From Yinghuangia aomiensis (GTDB taxonomy: Bacteria > Actinomycetota > Actinomycetes > Streptomycetales > Streptomycetaceae), in NCBI RefSeq assembly GCF_039542225.1, contig NZ_BAABHS010000002.1:369926-433925 (forward strand): a DNA stretch of 64,000 bases, given 5' to 3'. Position 1 is the first letter of the stretch; every line of letters begins with the position of its first letter. The translations under genes and the position numbers were made by a program. Below are positions 40,593 through 48,649 of the stretch, one piece after another. The notes under the pieces are model-generated. The model saw only the letters and a program-made list of their open reading frames with translations, made no database searches and was not told where the DNA came from.

Positions 40593-40813
40593 CTAGGACA
40601 CGGCCTGGACCTCGGGTAGGGATGGGGCGGGTGTCCACGGGGCGGGCGCGGTGAGGGACCGGCGTTCGTGGTCGCGCCAGGCGTCGTCGATGAACAGGTA
40701 GTCGTGCGACAGGCCCTCGTATCGGAAGCCCAGGCGTTGCGCCAAGGCCGACGACGCCTTGTTGCCCGGCAGAACTCGTCCTCGTCGGCGTTCGTGAGCG
40801 GGCGGAATTCCAC
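40593..40813 (-). pseudogene. GNAT acetyltransferase remnant with internal deletion
   Basis: A GTG at 40813 opens a typical RimJ-type N-terminus (VEFRPLTNADEDEFC, 15 residues). At about 40768 homology jumps into another frame with a typical GNAT C-terminus (GNKASSALAQRLGFRYEGLS, then HDYLFIDDAWRDHERR). Roughly 100 central codons, including the acetyl-CoA P-loop region, are missing, and the two halves are out of frame. It can no longer make a functional acetyltransferase. It lies between the das operon and nagA. Confidence 0.82.
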
Positions 40814-41016
40814 CTGAGGGCGGCGTCGTGGACATCCGGCCATGCCAGGCGCGGCGGCACGCAAGCGGGCGCCGGACCGCGGGGGTGGTCCGGCGCCCGT
40901 CGTGCGTTCCGTTCCGCTGCGGTGGCAGCCGCGCGTGCGGAACGAAAGTGGTGGCGGCCTTCAGTGCGGCTGCGGCCGCCACCACGTCCAGTCGGCCTGG
41001 CTGCGCCAGGCCTCCG

Positions 41017-42180
41017 TCATGCCTGGTCGGCCTCGTAGGCCGTCTCCCCGCCGACCCACGTCCTTCGCACCGTCAAGTCGTCGTCCCACCACACCAGGTC
41101 GGCCCACGCGCCCGGCGCGATGCGCCCCAGGTCCTCGCGGCCCAGCGCATCAGCCGGGACCGTCGACGCCGAGCCGACGACCCCGGCGAGGTCGTGGCCG
41201 AGGCCGGCGAGGTTGCGCACCGCCTGGTCGAGGGTGAGTGCCGAGCCCGCGATCGTGCCGTCCGGGTTGCGCGGCACGTCGCCCTCGGTGAGCGTGACGT
41301 CCACGTCGCCGAGCCGGTAGCGCCCGGGCGGCATGCCCGCGGCGGCCATCGCATCGGTGACCAGCGCGGTGCGCGAGCCGGCGATGCGCATCACCAGCGA
41401 GCACACCGCGGGCACGACGTGGTGCAGGTCGGCGATCAGGCCGGGGGTGAGCCGTTCGTCGGTGAGGGCCGCGCCGACCACGCCGGGTTCGCGGTGGCCG
41501 AGGCCGCGCATCGCGTTGAACAGGTGGGTCACGAGCGTGGCGCCCGCGTCCGCGGCCTGGCCGATCTCGGCGGCGGTCGCGTTGCTGTGCCCGAGGGAGA
41601 CCTTGATGCCGGCCGCGGTGAAGCGGCGTACCGCGTCGAGGCCGCCGGGCAGTTCCGGGGCGAGGGTCACGAGCGCGAGGACGTCGCGCACCTCGTCCCG
41701 GTCGAGCAGCCGGGAGACCAGCGCGGGCTCGGGCTCGCGCAGGTACTCCTTCGGGTGGGTGCCGGCCTTGGCCGGGGACAGGAACGGCCCTTCCAGGTGG
41801 ACGCCGAGCACCCGGGCGGCGCGTTGCGCCGCCAACGCCGCCCGGGTGGCGTGCGCCCTGGTCAGCGCGTCGACCAGGGTGTCGAGGTCGCCGGTGATGA
41901 AGGTGGGCAGGAACGCCGTGACGCCGGTGGACGCGAGGCGTTCCGCGACGGTGCGCCACTCGTCCGGGGACGCGGCCACGAAGTCGGCGCCGAAAGCCCC
42001 GTTGACCTGCAGGTCGACGAGGCCGGGAGTCAGGATGCCGTGGGGGAGTGCGAGGTGGTCGGGGCCCGGCGGGGGAACGGTCTCGTCGACGCGGACGATC
42101 CGGCCGTCCTCGACGACGACGGCGGCGGGCCCGGAAAGGCGGCCGCCGACGAGCACCCGAGGTGCCGAGATGGTGCCCAC
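41017..42180 (-). CDS. nagA: N-acetylglucosamine-6-phosphate deacetylase
   Basis: 387 residues from GTG 42180 (AGGGAAGGA upstream). Amidohydrolase motifs are DLQVNGAFGADF (~60), the metal Glu in HLEGPFLSPAKAGTH (~126), GHSNATAAE, THLFNAMRGL and catalytic Asp in VTDAMAAAG. NagA makes glucosamine-6-phosphate, the substrate of the SIS enzyme across the pseudogene. Two dre-like DasR sites lie ~90-120 nt upstream, so it should be in the DasR regulon. Metal site residues appear complete. Confidence 0.94.
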   Translation of the reverse strand: MGTISAPRVLVGGRLSGPAAVVVEDGRIVRVDETVPPPGPDHLALPHGILTPGLVDLQVNGAFGADFVAASPDEWRTVAERLASTGVTAFLPTFITGDLDTLVDALTRAHATRAALAAQRAARVLGVHLEGPFLSPAKAGTHPKEYLREPEPALVSRLLDRDEVRDVLALVTLAPELPGGLDAVRRFTAAGIKVSLGHSNATAAEIGQAADAGATLVTHLFNAMRGLGHREPGVVGAALTDERLTPGLIADLHHVVPAVCSLVMRIAGSRTALVTDAMAAAGMPPGRYRLGDVDVTLTEGDVPRNPDGTIAGSALTLDQAVRNLAGLGHDLAGVVGSASTVPADALGREDLGRIAPGAWADLVWWDDDLTVRRTWVGGETAYEADQA

Positions 42181-42268
42181 GCGCGGTCCTTCCCTCAACG
42201 GTCCTCTACCCCGGCGGGTGCGACGTCCGCCGGGGTAGAGCCTCCTGGATCAGAGCAACGCGGACCAT

Positions 42269-42284
42269 TGTGGTTCAGACCAAT
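42269..42284. promoter_or_regulatory. dre-like DasR site upstream of nagA (1)
   Basis: TGTGGTTCAGACCAAT; the TGGT-TCAG-ACCA core is a good dre match. It is 89 nt before the nagA start. Confidence 0.75.
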
Positions 42285-42287
42285 CTC

Positions 42288-42303
42288 AGATGTCTAGACC
42301 AAT
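42288..42303. promoter_or_regulatory. dre-like DasR site upstream of nagA (2)
   Basis: AGATGTCTAGACCAAT; the right half is a perfect dre half-site and the left half is degenerate. Centres of the two sites are 19 bp apart, so they may bind two dimers side by side. Confidence 0.6.
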
Positions 42304-42364
42304 CGCGCGCGTTGCCCGGAAGACCGTCTCGGTCGCTCCACTTGCCCCCTTTTGCGCCGCCCGC

Positions 42365-43549
42365 TCACACCGCCTTCGCGAGCACGTCCAGCGCCCGCGC
42401 CACCTCGGCGTCGGTCAGGTCCGCACGGGCCGCCAGCCGCAGCCGGGAGATGCCGTCCGGCACCGACGGCGGACGGAAGCAGCCCACCCGCACACCCGCG
42501 TCGGCGCACCGCGCGGCCGCCGCGAACGCCGCGTCCGGCTCGCCCACCAGCACGGATGCCACGGCGCCCGACGGTGTCGTGGCGTTCAGCCCCAGCGCAC
42601 GGGCGCCCTCGGCCAGCTCCAGCGCACGCCGCCGCACGCCGTCGGCCAGCTCCGGCTGCTCGCGCAGGATCCGCAGGCTCTCCAGCGCCGCCGCCGCGGA
42701 CACCGGGGCCAAGGCCGTGTCGAAAATGAACGGCCGCGCGGTGTCGACCAAGTGGTCGACGACACGTTGCGGGCCGACGACCGCGCCGCCCTGCGAGCCC
42801 ATCGACTTCGACAGGGTGACCGTGCGCAGCACGTCGTCGGCGTACGCCAGGCCGGCCTCGTGCACCGCACCGCGGCCGCCCGCGCCGACCACGCCGAGGC
42901 CGTGCGCCTCGTCGACGAGCAGGACGGCGTTGTAGCGCCGTACGACGGCCGCCAGCTCGGCCAGAGGGGCGAGGTCCCCGTCCACCGAGAAAACCGCGTC
43001 CACGACCACCAGGGCCCGTTCCTCGGCCCGGTCCGCGAGCACCGCGGCGACCGCGTCGACGTCGCAGTGCGGGGTGACGGCCACGCGGGCGCGCGACAGG
43101 CGGCACGCGTCGACGATCGACGCGTGGTTGACCGCGTCCGACACGACCAGGTCGCCACGGCCGACCAGGGACGTGATCGCGGCGATGTTCGCGAGGTAGC
43201 CGGAGGAGAACACCAGCGACGCCTCGGCGCCCGAGTGCGCGGCCAGCTCGGTCTCCAGCTCGGCGTGCAGGTCCGTCGACCCGGTCACCAGCCGCGACCC
43301 GGTCGAGCCCGCGCCCCACGCGGCCACCGCGGCGGCGGACGCGGCCAGCACACGCGGATGCCGGGCCAGCCCCAGGTAGTCGTTTCCGGCCAGGTCGAGG
43401 ACTCCCGGCTCGTCCGCCGGACGCGGCCGCACGCGGCGCCGCAGGCCCGCCGCGACGCGCTCCTTCTCATTGGCGTCCAGCCAGTCCAGGGGGTGGCCGC
43501 CGGACCGCGCGGGCGCGTCCGCGCCGGCCGGGGGATGGTTCTCGGACAC
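42365..43549 (-). CDS. bioF: 8-amino-7-oxononanoate synthase
   Basis: 394 residues, an alpha-oxoamine synthase. Gly-rich GNDYLGLARHP (~55-65), GSTGSRLVTG, substrate His in NHASIVDACR, VDEAHGLGV and the PLP Lys248 in TVTLSKSMGSQGG are all present. It condenses pimeloyl-thioester with alanine in biotin synthesis. Start GTG 43549 follows GGAGGTCGAC. It points the same way as bioD-bioB but is separated from them by nagA, the das operon and dasR. A close relative (KBL or 5-aminolevulinate synthase) is less likely given the biotin context. Confidence 0.88.
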   Translation of the reverse strand: MSENHPPAGADAPARSGGHPLDWLDANEKERVAAGLRRRVRPRPADEPGVLDLAGNDYLGLARHPRVLAASAAAVAAWGAGSTGSRLVTGSTDLHAELETELAAHSGAEASLVFSSGYLANIAAITSLVGRGDLVVSDAVNHASIVDACRLSRARVAVTPHCDVDAVAAVLADRAEERALVVVDAVFSVDGDLAPLAELAAVVRRYNAVLLVDEAHGLGVVGAGGRGAVHEAGLAYADDVLRTVTLSKSMGSQGGAVVGPQRVVDHLVDTARPFIFDTALAPVSAAAALESLRILREQPELADGVRRRALELAEGARALGLNATTPSGAVASVLVGEPDAAFAAAARCADAGVRVGCFRPPSVPDGISRLRLAARADLTDAEVARALDVLAKAV

Positions 43550-43668
43550 GTCGACCTCCGAACGGTGATCCGGGCCGCACGCGGCGGTCCCGGTGCCGCC
43601 CGGCCGCCGCCGGGCGTTACGGGCATCCTGACAGAGGTCGGACGGAACGCCGGAGTTACGCTCGGCAC

Positions 43669-45138
43669 GTGCGCTCCCTGAACAACCTCGTCCGCAACTA
43701 CGGCGACCTCCCGCCGGACGACCTCGAATGGCTGCACCTGCTGGTCTCCGAATGGCAGCTGCTGGCCGACCTGTCGTTCGCCGACCTGGTGCTGTGGGTG
43801 CCGACCAGCGACGGCCGCTATGTCGCGGTTGCCCAGATGCGTCCCAATACCGGGGCGACCTCGCACCAGGACGACCTGGTCGGCGACTTCGTGTCCCGCG
43901 GCGAGCGCCCGATGCTGGACGTCGCCTGCGACGAAGGCCGCATCGTCCGCGAAGGCGACCCCGAGTGGCGCGACGACGTCCCGGTGCGGGTCGAGGCGAT
44001 CCCCGTCCGCCGCGACGGCCGCGTCATCGGCGTGATCGCCCGCAACACCAACCTGCTCACCGCGCGCACCCCGAGCCGGCTCGAACTCACGTACCTGCAG
44101 AGCGCCGCCGACCTGGCGCAAATGATCGCCTCGGGCTTCTTCCCCTACAAGGGCGAGCAGGTCGACATGGACGCCTCCCCGCGCGTCGGAGACGGCCTCA
44201 TCCGCCTCGACGCCGAAGGCTTCGTGCTCTACGCGAGCCCCAACGCGCTGTCCGCATACCACCGCATCGGCCTGACCAGCGACCTGGTCGGCTGCCACCT
44301 CGGCCGCACCACCGCGGAACTCGCCCCTGCGGAAGGCGCCGTCGACGAGGCGATCTCCGCGGCCGCCAGCGGCTGGGCGCCCCGCGAGACCGAGATCGAG
44401 ACCAGCGCCGGCGTCGTGCAGCTCCGTGCGATCCCGCTCAAGCCGCGCGGCGCCCGCATCGGCGCGATCGTGCTGCTCCGCGACGTGACCGAACTCCGCC
44501 GCCGGGAACGCGAACTCATCACGAAGGACGCGACCATCCGGGAGATCCACCACCGGGTGAAGAACAACCTCCAGACAGTCGCCGCCCTGCTCCGCCTGCA
44601 AGCCCGCCGCATGGACGCGCCGCAGGCCAGGGCCGCCCTGGAGGAAGCGGTCCGGCGCGTGGGCTCGATCGCGATCGTGCACGAGACCCTGTCGCAGACC
44701 TTGGACGAGCGGGTCGACTTCGACGAGATCGCGGACCGCGTGCTCAGCATGGTGACCGAGGTCGCCGCGTCGGCGGTCCGGGTCCGCACCGCGCGGCACG
44801 GCAGCTTCGGCGAACTCATCGCGGAGACCGCCACCCCGCTGGCGATGGTGCTCACCGAACTGCTGCAGAACGCCCTGGAGCACGCCTTCGACACGCACTC
44901 GGGAAGCCTGGAGATCACCGCGAAGCGGGAGAACGAGCGGCTGATCATCACCGTCGCCGACGACGGCTCGGGCCTGCCGGACGACTTCGACCCGCAGGTG
45001 TCCGGCAACCTCGGCCTGCAGATCGTCCGCACCCTGGTGGGCAGCGAACTCGGCGGCCGCTTCGACATGACGTCCCGGGAGACCGGCGGCACGGTCGTCA
45101 CCCTGGACTTCCCGGTCCGGCAGCGCGCCCGCGGCTGA
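43669..45138 (+). CDS. pdtaS: PdtaS-like cytosolic sensor histidine kinase
   Basis: 489 residues, no membrane segment. An N-terminal GAF-type domain (~1-150), a PAS domain (~180-285), a HisKA_2 dimerisation domain with phospho-acceptor His in EIHHRVKNNLQTVAALLRLQARR (~299-321) and a HATPase with NALEHAF and DDGSGLP. This equals mycobacterial PdtaS (Rv3220c), which phosphorylates the ANTAR RNA-binding regulator PdtaR encoded elsewhere. TACGCT ends 6 nt before GTG 43669, a leaderless start. It lies next to whiB as in mycobacteria. Confidence 0.9.
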   Translation: MRSLNNLVRNYGDLPPDDLEWLHLLVSEWQLLADLSFADLVLWVPTSDGRYVAVAQMRPNTGATSHQDDLVGDFVSRGERPMLDVACDEGRIVREGDPEWRDDVPVRVEAIPVRRDGRVIGVIARNTNLLTARTPSRLELTYLQSAADLAQMIASGFFPYKGEQVDMDASPRVGDGLIRLDAEGFVLYASPNALSAYHRIGLTSDLVGCHLGRTTAELAPAEGAVDEAISAAASGWAPRETEIETSAGVVQLRAIPLKPRGARIGAIVLLRDVTELRRRERELITKDATIREIHHRVKNNLQTVAALLRLQARRMDAPQARAALEEAVRRVGSIAIVHETLSQTLDERVDFDEIADRVLSMVTEVAASAVRVRTARHGSFGELIAETATPLAMVLTELLQNALEHAFDTHSGSLEITAKRENERLIITVADDGSGLPDDFDPQVSGNLGLQIVRTLVGSELGGRFDMTSRETGGTVVTLDFPVRQRARG

Positions 45139-45215
45139 CCGGGGCCAGGCCGCGCCGCGGAAAACGGCCGGCCGCCGGAAACGCACCGGGACCGGCCGAA
45201 GCCGGCCGCCGGAAA

Positions 45216-45265
45216 CGGCAACGCCCCGGGCCGCGGTCCTGGGGACCGGCGCCGGGGCGTTGCCG
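45216..45265. terminator. Bidirectional terminator between kinase and whiB
   Basis: A 14-bp perfect outer stem (45216-45229 and 45252-45265) with a smaller nested stem (GGTCC/GGACC), followed by AAAAT on the plus side and TTTCC on the minus side. Two 17-bp direct repeats (45167-45183 and 45201-45217) lie just before it. Confidence 0.8.
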
Positions 45266-45306
45266 AAAATCAGTGTTGGTGCCGTGGAGATCCGGAATGC
45301 AGGGGA

Positions 45307-45561
45307 TCAGGCAGAGGCGCGTGCGCGGTTGCGCGCGGCACGGCGCTTGAGCGCGCGGCGCTCGTCTTCGCTCATCCCACCCCAGACGCCCGCGTCCTGA
45401 CCGGACTCGAGGGCCCACTGGAGGCACGCTTCCATCTCGGGGCAGCGACGGCACACGGCCTTCGCCTCCTCGATCTGCAGCAGCGCCGGACCGGTGTTAC
45501 CGATCGGGAAGAACAGCTCCGGGTCTTCGTCACGGCAGGCGGCACGGTGGCGCCAGTCCAT
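45307..45561 (-). CDS. wblE: WhiB-family iron-sulfur regulator (WhiB1/WblE type)
   Basis: 84 residues, the size of WhiB1/WblE. Four cluster cysteines: Cys9 (AACRDED), Cys37 and Cys40 (AVCRRC), Cys46 (MEAC). The G-V-W-G-G turn and a basic C-terminal helix (RRALKRRAARNRAR) follow. Such proteins bind a NO-sensitive [4Fe-4S] cluster and region 4 of the primary sigma. Start ATG 45561 follows GAGGAG. A CRP-like site lies 61 nt upstream of it, as reported for mycobacterial whiB1. Adjacent to the PdtaS-like kinase. Confidence 0.92.
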   Translation of the reverse strand: MDWRHRAACRDEDPELFFPIGNTGPALLQIEEAKAVCRRCPEMEACLQWALESGQDAGVWGGMSEDERRALKRRAARNRARASA

Positions 45562-45880
45562 GCGGTCCAACTCCTCGTCAACGGGCGAAGCTTGTGGCCT
45601 CGCCAAGTTTCGGCTTGTGAATGTGAACGCTTTCACGAATCCCCCAACAACGTAAGGGCCGACAATGTCGGTCCCTCGGGTTTGGTGGTGGAGTCGGGCG
45701 GAGAGGATCTGCTTTTCGGGCTTGTCCTGCCGCCACGTAGAGCCTGACAAACCTGGGGCGCGGACACAACCCCTCTTGCGAAGGATTTTTTGATTCGTCG
45801 GTGTCGGGTAGGTCACACCCCTACTTCCAAGGGATGAAGGGCGTTCTGCATTCGACTGAAAGGCCGAATGGTCCTTTCAC
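45562..45880. other. whiB control region
   Basis: 319 nt upstream of whiB. It contains the CRP-like site and a 13-bp palindrome (CCGACA-A-TGTCGG, 45659-45671). Next to the lipid kinase stop is a weak hairpin (TGAAAGG/CCTTTCA, 45857-45879) that may terminate it. No gene is seen. Confidence 0.6.
45622..45637. promoter_or_regulatory. CRP-like site upstream of whiB
   Basis: TGTGA-ACGCTT-TCACG matches the TGTGA-N6-TCACA CRP consensus at 9 of 10 positions. It lies 61 nt before the whiB ATG. Mycobacterial whiB1 is known to be controlled by CRP through a similar site. Confidence 0.6.
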
Positions 45881-46822
45881 TCACACAATCACACGCAGTG
45901 CATGAGGAACGCCCCGGAAGGTGACACTGCGATGTTGCCCCAGGTGGTCGCCGTCGACTTGAAGCGACACCGCCTCGTCAGCCCCAAGAGTGAACGTTGC
46001 GCAGTCGTGCAGTGACACTACGTGACGTCCTTGCGGCGCACGCCCGGGTGCGTCTCCCGACGAAGCCAGCATGCGGCGCAGGTGCCGCAAAGTGGGGAGC
46101 GTCGTCATCTTGGTCAGACCGAAGAGGTCGAGACCCGTGTCGAACGACGCGTCGGGACACGCGTGCACCGGACGGTCGCCGAGGAATGTCCAGGGGCTGG
46201 TGTTCTGCACAATGCCGAGACACAGGCCCCCGACCGGCTCGCGGCCCGGTTCCTCCAGTGTGAGGGGACCGGACCGCCTCGTGCCACCACTTCGGTAAAA
46301 CCTGCGCATCGCGGACCGTACATACAACCCGTGCGTGGACTTCCGGCCTTCCGCGCGGCGCCGTTCGACCCGTGCCACGACGTCGGCGTCGAAGCCGAGA
46401 CCCGCGCAGAACAGGAACCAGCGGTCGTCCGCCATGCCCAGGCCGATGCGCCGGCTGCGGCCGCTGCGCAGCGCGTCCAAGAGGACGCCGGTCGCCTCGA
46501 CCGGGTCGTTCGGCATCCCCAAAGCGCGGGCGAACACGTTGGTGCTGCCGCCGGGGACGACCGCGACCGCGGGCAGGTCAGGGGAGGGGCCGTCGGCGAG
46601 TATCCCGTTTGCGACCTCGTTGACCGTGCCGTCGCCGCCGAGCGCGATCACCAGGTCGACGTTCTCGCGGGCGGCCGCGCGGGCGAGTTCCGCGGCGTGG
46701 CCCCGGTGCCCGGTGGTGGCGACGTCGAGCTTGAGGTCGCTCGCCAGTGCGTGCGCCAGGACGTCCCGCATCCGTTCACTGGTGGTCGTGGCCTTCGGGT
46801 TCACGACGAGGAGGGCACGCAT
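45881..46822 (-). CDS. Diacylglycerol kinase-family lipid kinase
   Basis: 313 residues. NPKATTTSERM (~8-18), GGDGTVNEVANGIL (~62-75) and PGGSTNVFARALGMP (~90-104) are the nucleotide-binding motifs of the DAGK catalytic domain. The C-terminal beta domain contains FDTGLDLFGLTKM. It phosphorylates diacylglycerol or a related lipid at the membrane surface. TACTCT ends 7 nt before ATG 46822, so a leaderless start is likely. The gene is upstream of and co-directional with whiB. Confidence 0.9.
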   Translation of the reverse strand: MRALLVVNPKATTTSERMRDVLAHALASDLKLDVATTGHRGHAAELARAAARENVDLVIALGGDGTVNEVANGILADGPSPDLPAVAVVPGGSTNVFARALGMPNDPVEATGVLLDALRSGRSRRIGLGMADDRWFLFCAGLGFDADVVARVERRRAEGRKSTHGLYVRSAMRRFYRSGGTRRSGPLTLEEPGREPVGGLCLGIVQNTSPWTFLGDRPVHACPDASFDTGLDLFGLTKMTTLPTLRHLRRMLASSGDAPGRAPQGRHVVSLHDCATFTLGADEAVSLQVDGDHLGQHRSVTFRGVPHALRVIV

Positions 46823-46967
46823 GTACGACAGAGTAACTTCGCTGCCCCGCCCGGCGGCGGCCCGGTGCCGGCCCTGTTCCGGCCCTCCTCCGTCTTGCTT
46901 CCGGCCTGCTTCCGGCCTGGGCGGGCGCGAGTGCGGACCCCGCCGCGCGTCCGTCTACCCTCGTGGG

Positions 46968-47414
46968 GTGATGACTGAAGCCGCCCCCGCCTCCCGGTCC
47001 CCCCTCCGGTCACTGCCCGCGAGCTTCCGAGTGGCGACCGGAATCGTCGCGCTGGAGACCGTGATCGGTCTCGGTTTCGCCCTGTATCTGCTGCTGGCCA
47101 GCGTGTTCGGGCATCCGGTGCACCGCGACAAGGGCATCAGCGAAGGCGCGTACCTGCTGGTCCTGGGGCTGGGCATGCTCGCGACTGTGGTCGGCATGGT
47201 GCGCGGGCGGCGGTGGAGCCGGTCGCCGGCGATCACCATCAACCTCATCGTGCTCGGCATCGGCTACTGGATGATCAGCGGCAGCGGACGCTGGGCGGTC
47301 GGCGCGGTCATCGCCGCGGTCGGCGTCGGGGCGATCGGGATCCTGGTCCGGCCGAGCCTCTACCAGGCCCTGGAGAAGCTGCACGACGAGCGCCGGGCGC
47401 CGACCGACGGCTGA
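46968..47414 (+). CDS. Small four-helix membrane protein
   Basis: 148 residues from GTG 46968; TACCCT ends 6 nt before it and there is no ribosome site, suggesting a leaderless start (ATG 46971 is the alternative). Four hydrophobic segments at about 22-44, 58-77, 86-101 and 106-125 and a charged C-terminal tail. I do not recognise a family with certainty; similar small integral proteins occur beside the whiB-lipid kinase cluster in Streptomyces. Divergent from the kinase gene and convergent with the sigma gene. Confidence 0.72.
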   Translation: MMTEAAPASRSPLRSLPASFRVATGIVALETVIGLGFALYLLLASVFGHPVHRDKGISEGAYLLVLGLGMLATVVGMVRGRRWSRSPAITINLIVLGIGYWMISGSGRWAVGAVIAAVGVGAIGILVRPSLYQALEKLHDERRAPTDG

Positions 47415-47501
47415 GCCCGCGCGGGGCGCCGGGCGGGAGGCCGGAAGCGCGGACACACCGGCACTCAGGCACGCAGGCGCACAGACACACAGGCATACAG
47501 A

Positions 47502-47531
47502 AACGCGGTCCGGGTGATCCCGGACCGCGTT
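47502..47531. terminator. Terminator between membrane protein and sigma gene
   Basis: A perfect 13-bp stem (47502-47514 and 47519-47531) with a TGAT loop between convergent genes. It is preceded by a degenerate CA-rich tandem repeat (47455-47500). Confidence 0.85.
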
Positions 47532-47563
47532 GTCGTTCCCCGGGGGCGTCGTGCCCCCGGCGG

Positions 47564-48649
47564 CTACTCCTCGACCAGCAGGCGTTCGCGCAGCTGCGCG
47601 AGGGTGCGCGCAAGCAGCCGGGAGACGTGCATCTGCGAGATGCCGACCTCCTGCGCGATCTGCGACTGCGTCATGTTGCCGAAGAACCGCAGCAGCAGGA
47701 TGCGCTTCTCGCGAGGCGGCAGCTGCTCCAGCAGCGGCTTGAGCGACTCGCGGTACTCGACGCCTTCCAGCGCCTCGTCTTCCGAGCCGAGTGTGTCGGC
47801 GACCGCGGGCGACTCGTCGTCGGTGTCCGGCACGTCCAGCGAGAGCGTGCTGTACGCGTTCGCGGACTCCAGGCCTTCGAGCACCTCCTCTTCGGAGATG
47901 CCCAGGTGCCCGGCGAGTTCGGCGACCGTCGGCGACCGGCCGTTGCGCTGCGACAGCTCCGCGGTCGCGGCGGTCAGCGACAGCCGCAGCTCCTGGAGGC
48001 GGCGCGGCACGCGGACCGCCCAGCCCTTGTCGCGGAAGTGCCGCTTGATCTCGCCGACGATCGTGGGGGTCGCGTAGGTGGAGAACTCCACGCCGCGGTC
48101 CGGGTCGAACCGGTCGACGGACTTGATCAGTCCGATGGTGGCGACCTGCACCAGGTCGTCGAGAGGCTCGCCGCGGTTGCGGAACCGGCGCGCCAGGTGC
48201 TCGACCAAGGGCAGGTGCATCTCCACCAGGCGGTCCCGGATCACCCGGCGGTCGGGGTCGTCCGGGGGCAGCTTGGCGAGTTGCGCGAACATGCCCTTGG
48301 CGAGTTCGCGCTCGTGCTGCGAGTGGCCGCCGCCCGGCCGACGCCGACCGGGCGTGCCCAACGCCGCCGTGCCGTCGTCCTTGTGGTCGGCGGCCTGGTC
48401 GGCGTTGCCGGTATCGCCGGTATTGCCGTTGTCCGGGTCCGCGGTGCCGTGCGCGTCGGCCTCTGCAGCGCCTGCCGAGGCGCCTTCGGGGACGCTGTCG
48501 GCCGGGTGGAGCGGGTCGGTCTCGTGCGTTTCCTCCGGCGCCGCGGCCTCGGCCGCGGTCACCCGCGTGTCACTGACCATGTCGGCCTCCCGGGCCCCGT
48601 CCTCCGGAGCGGATCCGCCCCGGGGGTCACTCGCGCGCTCGGTGCTCAC
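47564..48649 (-). CDS. SigB/SigF/SigG-family sigma factor (SigH-like)
   Basis: 361 residues from GTG 48649, which overlaps the upstream anti-sigma stop (GTGA). The first ~120 residues are an acidic low-complexity extension. Regions 2 (VEHLARRFRNRGEPLDDLVQVATIGLIKSVDRFDPDRGVEFSTYATPTIVGEIKRHFRD), 3 and 4 (LPPREKRILLLRFFGNMTQSQIAQEVGISQMHVSRLL) are complete. It is the general-stress sigma type; its position matches sigH of S. coelicolor, which has a similar extension and several protein forms. ATG 48580 is an internal alternative start. Confidence 0.88.
   Translation of the reverse strand: MSTERASDPRGGSAPEDGAREADMVSDTRVTAAEAAAPEETHETDPLHPADSVPEGASAGAAEADAHGTADPDNGNTGDTGNADQAADHKDDGTAALGTPGRRRPGGGHSQHERELAKGMFAQLAKLPPDDPDRRVIRDRLVEMHLPLVEHLARRFRNRGEPLDDLVQVATIGLIKSVDRFDPDRGVEFSTYATPTIVGEIKRHFRDKGWAVRVPRRLQELRLSLTAATAELSQRNGRSPTVAELAGHLGISEEEVLEGLESANAYSTLSLDVPDTDDESPAVADTLGSEDEALEGVEYRESLKPLLEQLPPREKRILLLRFFGNMTQSQIAQEVGISQMHVSRLLARTLAQLRERLLVEE

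Noticed and set aside
43550..43668. Homologue of the Streptomyces small RNA scr5239 near the PdtaS-like kinase
   Set aside because: The gap is only 119 nt and I cannot recall the RNA sequence well enough to align; a covariance or BLAST search is needed.
28751..43668. The ~15-kb block between biotinyl protein and kinase as a genomic island
   Set aside because: No integrase, IS, tRNA or composition shift is seen; das genes are core in Streptomyces, so only rearrangement of bio genes is suggested.
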